64,000 nucleotides of DNA from Tetranychus cinnabarinus (Eukaryota > Arthropoda > Arachnida > Trombidiformes > Tetranychidae): positions 620,001-684,000 of the forward strand of contig WHVY01000003.1 in assembly GCA_022266195.1 (NCBI GenBank). Direction: 5' to 3'. The position numbers and the translations under genes were made by a program. The notes beneath the pieces are model-generated. The model made no database searches, had not been told where the DNA came from, and saw nothing but the letters and a program-made list of their open reading frames with translations. This document shows positions 1 through 10,362 of the stretch, one piece after another. Each line of letters begins with the position of its first letter. Position 1 is the stretch's first letter.

Positions 1-600
1 AAAACATGCGAGAAAAGAGGAAAATCAAAGAGAACCTCGATAAAGAACTTTTCATGCTCTCATTCAAAATGAATCTACCTTGTTGAATCTTTTCCCCATT
101 GTAATCAACAAATGTTAAAAAAAATTGAAGTATATTATTCATTATTATTCATTAAACATTATAATTGAATATTGTATCTCAAAAAAGAATGTAACCAAAG
201 TTCGCGTAAATCACCGAGTCACTTTGAAAATTCAATAAAAAAATTGACACTTTAGATTAAAAAAGTAACGAGTAAATTAATTTATTAATTAGATAACCCA
301 TGAATTAAATTATAATGAACAGTTAACACGCAAAATTAATACAAGTTAAAAAGTAGGTGCTTCTCCGCGTTTAAGTTATCATTATCAGTAACTGGTTTTA
401 TGACCGGCTTAAGATTCTGTCTAAACATTATGGGAACTTGTCGAAAGTCATCGAGAAATGCTGTATTTCTAATATCATCATTGTTGTTTTTCATAACCAC
501 ATGATTTTTCATGATCAACACGATTAAAGTTGTGATATAATGTAAATTGATAGTTTGGATCAATGATATCGAATGACTTTTGCATCTTTGTATTTTCTTC
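1..600. other. Left edge, no gene seen
   Basis: AT-rich sequence with many homopolymer runs. A reading frame on the minus strand at 336-728 overlaps the AP-2 mu fragment out of frame and has low-complexity Lys/Asn content, so it is not called. I see no splice-linked exon or RNA gene here. Confidence 0.6.
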
Positions 601-639
601 TTCTTCCTCTTACTCTTTATCCTCTTCTCCTTATTATTA

Positions 640-925
640 TTAACATCTTGTTTCATAAAGTCCACTTCGGCCAATATAACGAACCCATTTAATAACATCA
701 TGATCGGAATAGTTGAGTTTTGGTTCAAATACTTTTAAATATCTAACTTTAAGACCAGAAGGAGCAAATGGTACTTCAAAGTTCATAGATATTGGTGGTC
801 GATTCCATTTTTTCTTTGTATCTGTCAATAAAAGTTCAATTTCAGCACTTAATTGTGTCTCCTTCATACCAGCATTCTTGATTTTCCAAACAATAGCATT
901 ATCACTAGTTCCGTATCATACGTGT
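640..925 (-). pseudogene. AP-2 complex mu subunit, C-terminal fragment
   Basis: The minus-strand frame ending with a stop at 640 reads as the last ~85 residues of the AP-2 clathrin adaptor medium chain (mu homology domain). It includes NAIVWKIKNAGMKETQLSAE, PPISMNFEVPFAPSGLKVRY, FEPKLNYSDHDVIKWVRYIG and the terminal RSGLYETRC. In the complete protein this part helps bind tyrosine-based sorting signals of endocytic cargo. An in-frame stop lies directly upstream of the tyrosine that begins the match, and no convincing polypyrimidine-AG acceptor is visible there. One residue is missing relative to the usual KIKRMAG. No other AP-2 mu exon is visible in the window. I read it as a truncated duplicate. 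The alternative is a genuine last exon whose upstream exons lie beyond the Ggamma and GPAA1 genes. Confidence 0.85.
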
Positions 926-1498
926 AACCGACGTATCTCTATCTCTAGTTCTGATTAATATTGGAAATAGTGGACGAGCATTATCTTAGAGAAGTATCAA
1001 ACATCAACTATAAATACCCATATTAGCATTTATTGGAAGGAAATTACTGAAAGGATGATAATTTCAAAAAACATTTGCTATCGTAAGCTTTAAAAAGTAT
1101 CACAGTTTCTTGTAATTTACATAAGCTTGAGTTGAACCTAAAGGCGACGTAAGGTTAAATTATAAAATTATCATTTTAACGCTTAAGTCGATCCATTCCT
1201 TTGTGATGTTCAACTTAACCTTTGAGAAGTCTATCTTTATTAGCAAAGGTAGCCTAAGTCATTCATATGCAGGAATTTTAAAGATCCTTCACTTAGGTCA
1301 AGTTTTCTTTGTTCATTTTCCCAAAAATATGGCGCCTTTTTAAGAAAATTTAATACATAAGGAAATCAGGGTAAACTCTTGAATCGACATGCACTCTAGC
1401 TTGAGAACAACTGAGAGCAATCGTTTTTTTATTGAATAAACTAAAATCTAAATTAAACCATAAAGTTTGAACCAATCTTAACCTTAACACTTAAATAT
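926..1498. other. Intergenic, upstream of the Ggamma gene
   Basis: No coding exon is recognised. A TATGGCGCC sequence at about 1328-1336 resembles the TAGATGGCGC motif found elsewhere in the window. Confidence 0.5.
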
Positions 1499-1500
1499 TG

Positions 1501-1538
1501 ATAGTATCAATTTGATACTATTGAGAAGTATCGATACT
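1501..1538. promoter_or_regulatory. Palindrome cluster with DRE-type TATCGATA site
   Basis: A 21-bp palindrome (arms ATAGTATCAA at 1501-1510 and TTGATACTAT at 1512-1521) is followed by a second palindrome, AGTATCGATACT (1527-1538). The second contains TATCGATA (1529-1536), the core of the Drosophila DNA replication-related element bound by DREF. It lies about 90 bp before the Ggamma ATG. Use as a core promoter element is inference. Confidence 0.45.
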
Positions 1539-1627
1539 ATTGGTATAAACAAAAATATCATCGCAACAATAGTATTGTTTACCATCGACGATTTTTTTTA
1601 TTCGTGTAGGCAAGTTTTCAACTAAAA

Positions 1628-2071
1628 ATGTCACAAACTTCTAGCCATTTCAGCGCTCTTGAGAGGCAGCGACTACGTGAAATCGAGGAGGAAAAACAAA
1701 ACATTAAACAATTAAGGAGAGAAGTCGCCATTCGAAGGATGAAAGTTTCAAAGGCCGTTGAAGACTTAAAGGTGAGTTGAAATAGTTTTTTCTTTGTGAG
1801 CAACATTTTTGGTAACTTTGTTTTGTTTATTTATTTTTTAACATTTCTTTGTAATTTAATTGTCTTGTCTTTTCTTTAATCTTTTTACCATCTATCGTTG
1901 ATCATTTACCGCATTGTGTTAAAGAAATATACTGAAGCCCATGAACAAAAAGATTACCTGTGGAAAGGATTCAAATCGATTAGAGAAAATCCATTTCGAG
2001 AGAGACCTAGATATGACATTTGTGGCTGTCTCTTATCCATGTTGCCTTTTTTCGGGTATAATGATCTCTAG
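1628..2071 (+). CDS. G-protein gamma subunit (Ggamma1-like), no CaaX box
   Basis: Two exons, 1628-1771 and 1925-2071, joined in phase 0 across a GTGAGT...AAAG intron, give 96 residues. The body matches insect Ggamma1: a coiled-coil N-terminal helix containing QLRREVAIRRMKVSKAVEDL, then KYTEAHEQKDYLWKGF, then the family hallmark ENPFRE. Ggamma pairs with Gbeta as an obligate dimer and normally ends a few residues after NPFRE in a prenylated CaaX cysteine. Here the chain continues as RPRYDICGCLLSMLPFFGYNDL and stops without a CaaX. The two cysteines in ICGC could be lipidated, or an unseen alternative 3' exon could supply the box. The gene converges on GPAA1, whose stop is only 160 bp away. Confidence 0.8.
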
Positions 2072-2230
2072 TAAAGCATTTTTTTGTAACTATTTTGATT
2101 ACCATACTATTACACTGATTATCAATGTATGATATCCATAAACAATTCGTCCAGATTGTATTTGATTTTATTCCAATTATAATTTTATTCAAAGTATCAA
2201 AGCATAAATAATATTCAACAGGTATAAAAA

Positions 2231-4274
2231 TTAAATAATTGACCAAATTTGAAACCAGGCTGGAAAAAATAAAGCGGAACCAAAGAAAAAGGTCCAATTG
2301 CCATGGATATACCAGTCTTCTAAGTATTTAAGTAGAAATGATTTGTGACTTTCTGCCGATCGTGCGAGATGAACCATCGGATCTGTTTCATGGTGAACCA
2401 AGAATGAAACAACCAATATACACAGATAGCCAATTGAAAGAGGATGAAGAAGAAGGATGAAGGGAGCAAGAAGCTTTCGTAAAATTGAATTGGAAATAGA
2501 TACACATAAATAGGTGACCGGTACTATTAGGACGGTAAGAAACAGAGCCAGTGATATGTTTAGAAGTGATAGACAGGATAAAATTAAAGCGAGATTGATT
2601 AATGCTACACACTGACGAGCTTTCAATTGTTCCTCAGATTTTTGCTTCCATCGGAATATCGGATTGAACATTAAAAGCAAAGATGTAGAAATCAGTGTAT
2701 AATAAATAGTATCTTTGAACTTCAAGTTATAATCATGATAGAGCCATGAATATCTTTGGATTAAAGCGGGTAGAGATGTGATTAAAAAGCCCAAAACATG
2801 GCAATAAAAGTTGAAAGGTAAAGCATTCCAAAGAGATTCAACTTGGGTTGAGTCTTGTTCACTTTTATCCTGATCAACTTTTTTCATAGTCAAATAAATA
2901 TTTAGAGCTTTGAAAAGCAAAGGAAGAGCCATTAAACCAAATGGAATCATATAATATCCAATTGAAATATATCGACGAGTTGAAGGTAATAAATAGAACC
3001 AGTAAGATCGGTTGAATCTTTCCAATAAATTATTTAAACTACGGAAAATACCTTCAATGACCCGACCAACCTGGAAAAGAGGAGCAGATAGATAATCTTT
3101 GCGTTGATTGGCCGCAACTTTTCCAATTCCTTCCAAAGTGATCGCTTGTATAGCATATTTATGAAATAACCCGTGAGCTCCGGTAGGTATTGTCTTTGCT
3201 TGCGAAATCATCATTGAGGCTGAATTTTAAAAATGGAGGTATAAAGAAAAGATAAATTATTGAGTAATGAAATATGTTACACAATAAATGACTTTAACCA
3301 ACAATATTGCAGTGAAAATCACTCTAATTACCTGTTGTTAATGCATAATCTTTTGAAACTTCATAAAAATCTGCTGAGAAAGGATGTGATTTGCCGTGGA
3401 AAGTAGGAGTAATTGATTCTCTTGTTGCTAGCTCTACAGCGACATTGAACAAATCCAAATTAGGCAGTTGTCCATTCAAACCTTCAATCTTAATTTCTAA
3501 TCGAGCAATATCTTCTTCGTAAACCTGCAAATTTACAGCTGCTTGAATTGGACCACTCTTTGCTTCTAGGTAACCATAGTCAAGAACAGAAGATCGATCA
3601 ACTTCATGGTATGCATCAAGCCATGCCTGGAATCCAATATATTCTTTGTCACAAACCAAAAATATCAGGTCCTTAGCTAAATAGTTTTTGCTTGAAAAAT
3701 ATTTGGCCAAACTCAACATTAAAGCAATACCAGGTAAGGTTTGTCCATAAACATTATTGGAAGCTCGGTAAGGCGATGATATCACTAATGCTTCGGTGCT
3801 TTGAGCCCGTGAAGCTCTTAAAATTGCATAAACATTATTCCCTTTGATTACCTGATGCAAAAATAAAAGGCAATTTAATAACTAAAATCAACGAAAATAT
3901 CTAAAACTTACTTGTTCTTTACCAAATGGATAATGTAGTGTAAAGTTGTGTTCATAACCGTGCAAGCCAATGGAGTTGAATTCATTGACAAGCCAATCAG
4001 CAACTAATTCATTTGGTCGTGATTTAGCGACCTTTCTAAGCCTGGTTAATACATCTTTAAGATATGGTTGATTAGTAAATTCTCGATTAACTAGACCAGG
4101 TAGAAGAGCATTGTCACTGAAATATGTAGTGTCAACGTAATTTTCAGTTACCAGAGCAGCAGCAACTATGATTGCTGAGGTGAAACACAAAAAGGACACT
4201 TTATTTGCATGATTCCGTAATAATTTCACTATTCCACTCTCTTCACTTGATTTGTCATCAGTTAATAGTCCCAT
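2231..4274 (-). CDS. GPAA1: GPI transamidase component GPAA1
   Basis: Three exons on the minus strand, 4274-3912, 3851-3332 and 3219-2231, join in frame (phases 0 and 1) to give about 623 residues, the same size as human GPAA1 (~621). GPAA1 is an ER-membrane subunit of the GPI transamidase that brings the GPI lipid to the omega-site of precursor proteins. Visible features are an N-terminal membrane anchor (about residues 27-43), a long lumenal domain with NVYAILRASRAQSTEALVIS, the GAHGLFHKYAIQAITLEGIG block, and several hydrophobic segments in the C-terminal half (about residues 390-620). The ATG at 4274 gives the expected short cytosolic N-terminus. Donors are GTAAGT and GTAATT. Confidence 0.93.
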
Positions 4275-5047
4275 AATTAGGCTAATTAATTGATGTCACC
4301 AATAATTAAAAGAGAGGAAAAGAAAAAAAACAGAAAGATGTTTTGACCAGGACAACCACACAAACAAACATTGACGGTATATTGAGGTAACCATGACAGG
4401 AATTTACAAGAAGCGCCAATTTTCAGAATCAAAAACTCAATAGATTGTGAATTGAGCAAAATATTTCTTAATTGAGACTCTTTTTTTCACACTAATAGAT
4501 AATTAAAGATAACAATTTATCAAATAATATCGAGAGCAATCCTTTTTACAATAATAACAGTAAAATAATCTAAAAGAATGAACTGAATACTAATGCATTT
4601 TCAACCCTAATGCGTTTAGATTCATTACAATACCTAAAATCAATCTCATATTAACCATATTAACATTTAATAGCTAAACTAGCCTTGACAATCAGGATTA
4701 GTGATTAACCATGAGCATAACAAACTAAAAAACAAATGCAATCAACCAAGACAATTAAACGTTCAAACCAAACTAGGTCAATACAAATAATGATTAGTGT
4801 TAACTCAACTTGATCAAAATATTTACATTACAATTCAACAGATAACAATATTGAACAACAGTTAACCGTTTCATTTGCAAATCAGGGATTCACCAAACAA
4901 CAAAATTAGACATAAATACATTCAACAATTGATTTCCTACTCATTTAATTAATCCAAATCAACTGGATCCAACAATAAGCAAACCAAAGTCAAGTCTTGA
5001 GATGAACATAAACGTATCAAAACATGTTAAGACAAAAACTGGTGTTA

Positions 5048-5098
5048 TTTTAGGTCAGCTGGAATCGGTCGCAGTCTGAGCGACCACTGACCTTAAAA
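5048..5098. other. Hairpin-forming inverted repeat
   Basis: TTTTAGGTCAG (5048-5058) pairs with CTGACCTTAAAA (5087-5098), leaving one bulged A. GGTCGC (5067-5072) pairs with GCGACC (5080-5085) around a 7-nt loop. The two stems are separated by an 8-nt bulge on the left and 1 nt on the right. Its G+C content is above that of its surroundings. It is compatible with a small structured RNA or a DNA-binding inverted repeat; no family is recognised. Confidence 0.5.
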
Positions 5099-6110
5099 TG
5101 TATATTTCTTAACCAGAATTTCGTCTAAATTTAAATTATTTCATCTGTTAGCTTCATTCTTCCTGGGAAATGTGTGGTTTGGTCAGAAGCTCATCACACA
5201 AATTCACTCTCATTCAAATCTTAAGTCTTTACTTCACTCGGAACAATTATTTTTTAAGATACTATTTGTTGGCTGGTAAAAACCATGTGAATAATAATAT
5301 TAAGCTAAATGATCATGTTTATCATTAAACATGATAATGATGGAAGTTTCTGTTCACATTTTGAGTTTACTTTTACTGATTAACTCAAGAGTTGACAAAA
5401 TGGTCCGTCTAATTGTGATTGAAACCCCAAATATGGACATCATTACTTCTTGATAAGTGTACAACTCATAATCTTAATCATTATCATTTACCTTGGCAAC
5501 AATAACTATCTACAATAAAAGCAACTCTTACTTTTTCATTAACCTTACACGTTGGGCTGACACGAGACTCATGATGATCATCATCATACTAATTATCATT
5601 TCTTCCTGGTAAATTAAGCACAGTAAAAAATATTACTCAGTTTAGTCTAAAATAATTAGTCCTATTGAATACTTGAAATATTAAAAAAATTGCCAATTCT
5701 TCCTTCTATTTTTTTTTTACTTTTGTTTCGTCTCCAACTAAATACAGTTTATTGACTTGATCATTATTATTACGAGTCATTTTAATATTATTATAACCCT
5801 ACTTATTACCCTGATTATTGATTGAAATTAACCTTCGAAATCTTTTATTCACTGTTTTCTGTTCTTCCCCAAACCCAAACATTTCATTTTTACCCAATTT
5901 TTCCGTCTTTCCAATCTGTTTAATGGAAGCTAAAGTGAAGCAATTTTTTGATCAGGTAATTATGTTCATTTAATCATTCAATTGTGATTAATCAAATCCT
6001 AAATGGTAATCTTGTTCAATTGTAATCTTAATTCCGTTAACATTCCATTCAATGCTTCGTAGACACAAGTAATGGTGAAAATATCATTTGCTTCTCATTT
6101 TGTTTTTTTG

Positions 6111-6158
6111 GGTTTTCTGGTTTTCTAGTTTTCTAATTTTCTGGTTTTCTGGTTTTCG
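6111..6158 (+). repeat. 8-bp minisatellite, six units
   Basis: Six tandem units of GGTTTTCT, with variants AGTTTTCT and AATTTTCT, lie in the GPAA1-SLC25A38 spacer. Simple repeat with no evident function. Confidence 0.8.
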
Positions 6159-7122
6159 CCTTTTCTATGTTAGCTTGGTTACTCTTTGATCTCTATTGCT
6201 TACAAAGCTTTTACCTTCATTATGTGAATAATTTCATCAATTAATTGGTAAATTGGTTTAGTCTATTGGAAGAAATGAAATGAAATTATAAATCACAAGC
6301 GATTCATCTTTTCTCGACCCACAACATTATCTGTTTCACTTGAAGCAAGTGATTCCTGAACTTGATTTATGCTTTTTCCTGGATTCTAATTGTTATCAAG
6401 ACAAATTACCCAATAATCATGTTGAAATGTTGATAATTATCAAGCAACTTATAAATACATTGTACATTGTATTAAGCAGTTAAAATTCAAAATGAAGCTG
6501 TTTTATGAAAGACAAAAATTAATGTTCAATGATTGAGTCAGCTTCAATTGATTGTTGAGTAACAGTTCTTGTCACTATTCAAGATTCGTAATCATTCTGG
6601 TTTGAATCAGTTTCCTTCAGGTATCAATTTGAATTGCTATGAGACATTCAACTAAAATATTTCCAATCCAAAGTCAATTTTTGTTCATTTGTTGACAACG
6701 CATTAAGTAGTTCCAAATTCAAGAGATTCAGAAATTTGTTAATTTGCGCTTGAATAGATAACAAATCAAATGATTGGTAAACACCGGATGATGAGTAAAA
6801 TGATGTAAACATGTTTATTTGTTAATTAGTCATATTGCGAGGTTGAATTGATAGTCATCTTGAAACGTCATTGAAGTATTATCAATCAGATCAAATCGGA
6901 CGATTGATACTGAGTCTGGCTTATTCTAGCTCTAACAGGAAAATCACAATCAAGATTACAGATCCAAAGCGTTGATTGTTTAACCATCTTCATATGATAA
7001 TATTTAACTCTATCCTCTGTTGGAAATATTTTATTATTATTTTCGAGTAAATAACACAATTAGGAAACAATAAGATTATCAAAACAACATCAACTTTGAT
7101 TATCATATTTATTCAATCAATC

Positions 7123-7130
7123 TATCGATA
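7123..7130. promoter_or_regulatory. TATCGATA (DRE-type) site
   Basis: Exact TATCGATA about 400 bp upstream of the SLC25A38 ATG, close to a 14-bp palindrome AATATCTAGATATT near 7136. It is a second copy of the site seen before the Ggamma gene. Confidence 0.35.
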
Positions 7131-7528
7131 TCTCTAATATCTAGATATTGATATTGGCGGTTAATGGATACCGAACGATTCAAGGCAGTTAAAAAAACAC
7201 TGCTAGGCATTTCTGGTGTCTATCTAGTTTTGATTATACGTATCAAAGGTGTGATTTGTGATTATAATCAGTGAATTGATTGTACATTTTGATTATTAGA
7301 CTATTATTGAGTTGTAGCTTACAAGCGGTGGTCTAATTGATTGTCATCTCAGTGGGATGAAACAATTAATGATAATGTTTAATCATCACTTTTTTCTTGC
7401 TTTCACTCATTCTTTATTATCCTCTTGGTTGCTACTTTGTTTCCTAAAGATAATTAATTTGTTAACTTTCGACTGTTACTAACTGTTGTTTTATTTCATC
7501 TATCATCTCACTTGTTAATTAATTTAAT

Positions 7529-8590
7529 ATGTCACCTAATTCAACCAAATTAACTGAATATCTTCAACAGAACCCGATTGCCCGGTCGTTCATCATTGGT
7601 TCCTTCAGTTCATCATGTTCAACATTGTTATTTCAACCTTTGGATCTACTTAAAACTCGTATGCAAAATATTGAATATTTAGCCAATTCTTCTTCACCGT
7701 AAGTAAATTATTCATTAAGTTACGTTTTTTTATTGATTTCTAATTTATTGATTACTATTTTAAACAGAGTTGCTATGCATAGGATGAGAATGGTATCAAC
7801 TTTTACTGATGTGGTTCGAACTGAAAGTATCATTGGATTATGGAAAGGAACTGTTCCGGTAATTATCTAAAGTTTACTATTCAATTCTGGAGAGATGTTT
7901 ACAATTAACTCATTTTTTCCTAATCTCTTCTTTTATTTCCAGTCTCTTTTACGTTGTATTCCCGGAGTTGGACTTTATTTTGCCTCACTCCATCAACTTC
8001 AAACCCTAATCACTGGTGCCAATCAGAAACCATCAGCATCTCAAGCCATGCTTATTGGACTTTCTGCACGTTCATTATCAGCATCGATTTTACTTCCCGT
8101 TACCGTGATTAAAACTCATTATGAAAGTGGAAATTTCTCATATAATAGTATTCCAAATGCATTTAAATTAATTTACCACCGACATGGTTTCCGTGGACTC
8201 TATTCCGGAGCCTTTCCAACCATATTAAGAGATGCTCCTTATTCTGGAATCTATTATATGTTTTACAGTCAACTTAAAAATATTACAACTTCAGATCATG
8301 ATGACAAGCGACAACCCAGTCTGAAGACGTTCATAAATTTTACTTGTAGCCTTATTTCAGGTATTTTTGCTTCCATTATTACTCATCCAGCTGATGTTGT
8401 AAAGACCAAAATGCAACTTGATCCAAAAGGATTTCCTGAATTAAGTTCATCGGTTGCAATAATATTTAAAGATAAAGGATCAATTGGTTTCTTTATTGGG
8501 TTAACTCCACGATTAATGAGAAGAGCTTTAATGACTGCTTTTACATGGACTATTTTTGAACACTGTATTCGTACGTTAGGAGTCAAATAA
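7529..8590 (+). CDS. SLC25A38: Mitochondrial glycine carrier SLC25A38
   Basis: Three exons, 7529-7698, 7768-7858 and 7943-8590, encode about 302 residues (human 304). The protein is a mitochondrial inner-membrane carrier that imports glycine, the substrate of ALAS for the first step of haem synthesis. The three carrier repeats are visible through their signatures: LLFQPLDLLKTR (about residues 35-46), PVTVIKTHYESG, and HPADVVKTKMQL, each starting a two-helix module. VPSLLRCIPGVGLYF and LLRDAPYSGIYYMFY are typical of the SLC25A38 subgroup. In the second signature the usual acidic residue is Thr, as in vertebrate SLC25A38. The phase-2 first intron splits the proline codon of SSSPVAM. Confidence 0.94.
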
Positions 8591-10118
8591 TGTGTTCAAC
8601 TTCCTAGGAATATATTCATTTTTATCATGTTATCTTGTTATCATCTTCATACCAATCTCCTCTTCCAAAAACTTGACCTTTTATTTATTTGCCTATTTCT
8701 TTTGTTATTTATATGCATTTATTTATTTGTCATCATTCACGTTCAAGCATTCAAGATGCAAATTAAAGCCAAAATCTTATTGATTATTTGATTCTACTTT
8801 TTTTTATCTCATAATCAATCTTTAGGTTACATCTGGTGGTCTGGGTTTGCCTGTACTTAACCCATTTTACTTGGAATTAGATTTAAATTGTCGTCACAAT
8901 AAGCTGTAAGAATGAAATTGTTATTTAATTAGTAAATTTTTCTACTTTCAGTAGCGAAACCCACAATTTCAGGAAATCTTCCAGGAAAATCAAATGACTA
9001 GCATTGTAACACTTTGATATTTCCATTGCTGAACAATCCTCTTTTATCAACTCAGAAGCTTTTTTTCTTATAAAATTAATCAAAGAAGATGCTAGTTTTG
9101 AACAATTTAAGTTCAAGTTACATTTGTTATTCCTTATATAACTATGAGAAACTCAACTGGTCAACAACAAACTACAACAACATTTATGCTTAATGGCCAG
9201 CTACGAAAATGGATAAACTAAGTCACGTTAAATGTCAGATAATTAAAGACACTTGAATGACGATTAATAAGGTAGGAAATAATAACCATACAATTAGAGT
9301 AGTTAAAGATGAATTTGAAAATGTAGTTAAGGGTAAGAAGACGAAATTGAATTGAGTAATGGTTACCCCGGAGTCAAATTACACTAGGCTATTACATAAG
9401 ATAAACTGTTACATTTCCAACAATCAATACAATGAGTAATCAACATGGATATTATAATCTTACATTGGAACTAAAATTAAACCCAGTTACACCTGTCGTT
9501 AAAAGACGGTTACTCAATTGATTTCAAAAGCGGAAACACAGAGCCAACTTTAAACACATTTCGAGGCTTGTTAAGCATTAAAATTTTCAGTGAATAGATT
9601 TAGAGACTACTCTGGGATTTAAAGTCAGAAAGATAAAGCCGCTTCAACAGCAACGGAAAAATGTTGAGCATAATTAACCTAATCAGCATCCATGTAGTCG
9701 CTGGCTGATTTTCAAAATCATTATAAGACGATTTCTAGAAGCTATATTCGCATCATCTTGAACATTGGCTCTTCAGGTCTTGTCTTCTATGTAAACAGTC
9801 AGTTGCCACAAAAAAAGACGCTTCAGGGATTATAATCAGTAGCACGTTTTACATGGTTGAGAACACATTTCTGCCGACATTCGAAGACTATTGAAAATCT
9901 TTTCAAGCTTAATTTTTCTTCAACTGACCCATCTGGTTTTAATTGGTTCACCATCTAGGTTTACTGGAAAGATTGGCGTATTAGTGTTGAACATTGGCAA
10001 CTTTGCCCAGTTCGCTTGACCAATAAAAGTAATCCAATTAATGGAAATATAACAATGATTTGAAATCATTTTGTAATCTTTCAAGAGTCTATTTAGGTTC
10101 ACATATACAAAGAGAGTC
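8591..10118. other. Intergenic, no gene seen
   Basis: About 1.5 kb between SLC25A38 and the retrotransposon. Only short AT-rich frames occur, none with recognisable domains or convincing splice links. Confidence 0.5.
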
Positions 10119-10128
10119 CACTTGTTCT
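10119..10128. repeat. Target-site duplication, left copy
   Basis: CACTTGTTCT directly abuts the TAA-rich 3' tail of the minus-strand retrotransposon. The same 10 bp recurs at 14599-14608, bracketing the element. Confidence 0.75.
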
Positions 10129-10362
10129 GTAATTATTATTATTATGGGCTATGTACAAGGCCTTGCAGTTCATTGTAGTACAAAAATGATAAAATCAATC
10201 ATTTAGACTAGTGATAAAAACTTAAATATTTTTAATGAGAGTTACCTCAGATTCAGGCATTCCTGAGAATGTCTTGCAGCTTTTACTGGCGCCGCTCGGT
10301 TGAGGTGTAATATTTATGGTTTTGGTACAGACTGAATGTATTAGAATAGAGGGAAAAGTTAG

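Larger units (their letters stand above)
4275..7528. other. 3.2-kb intergenic region between GPAA1 and SLC25A38
   Basis: Both flanking genes point away, so their promoters should lie here. It contains a hairpin at 5048-5098, an 8-bp minisatellite at 6111-6158 and a TATCGATA site at 7123-7130. A short frame at 5923-5955 (MEAKVKQFFDQ, followed by GTAATT) cannot be linked to a downstream exon. No gene is supported. Confidence 0.5.

Noticed and set aside
336..728. 130-codon frame on the minus strand
   Set aside because: Overlaps the AP-2 mu fragment in another frame and is Lys/Asn-rich low complexity.
5923..5955. Short ATG frame MEAKVKQFFDQ followed by a GTAATT donor
   Set aside because: Too short, and no downstream acceptor gives a recognisable continuation; SLC25A38 has its own complete start at 7529.
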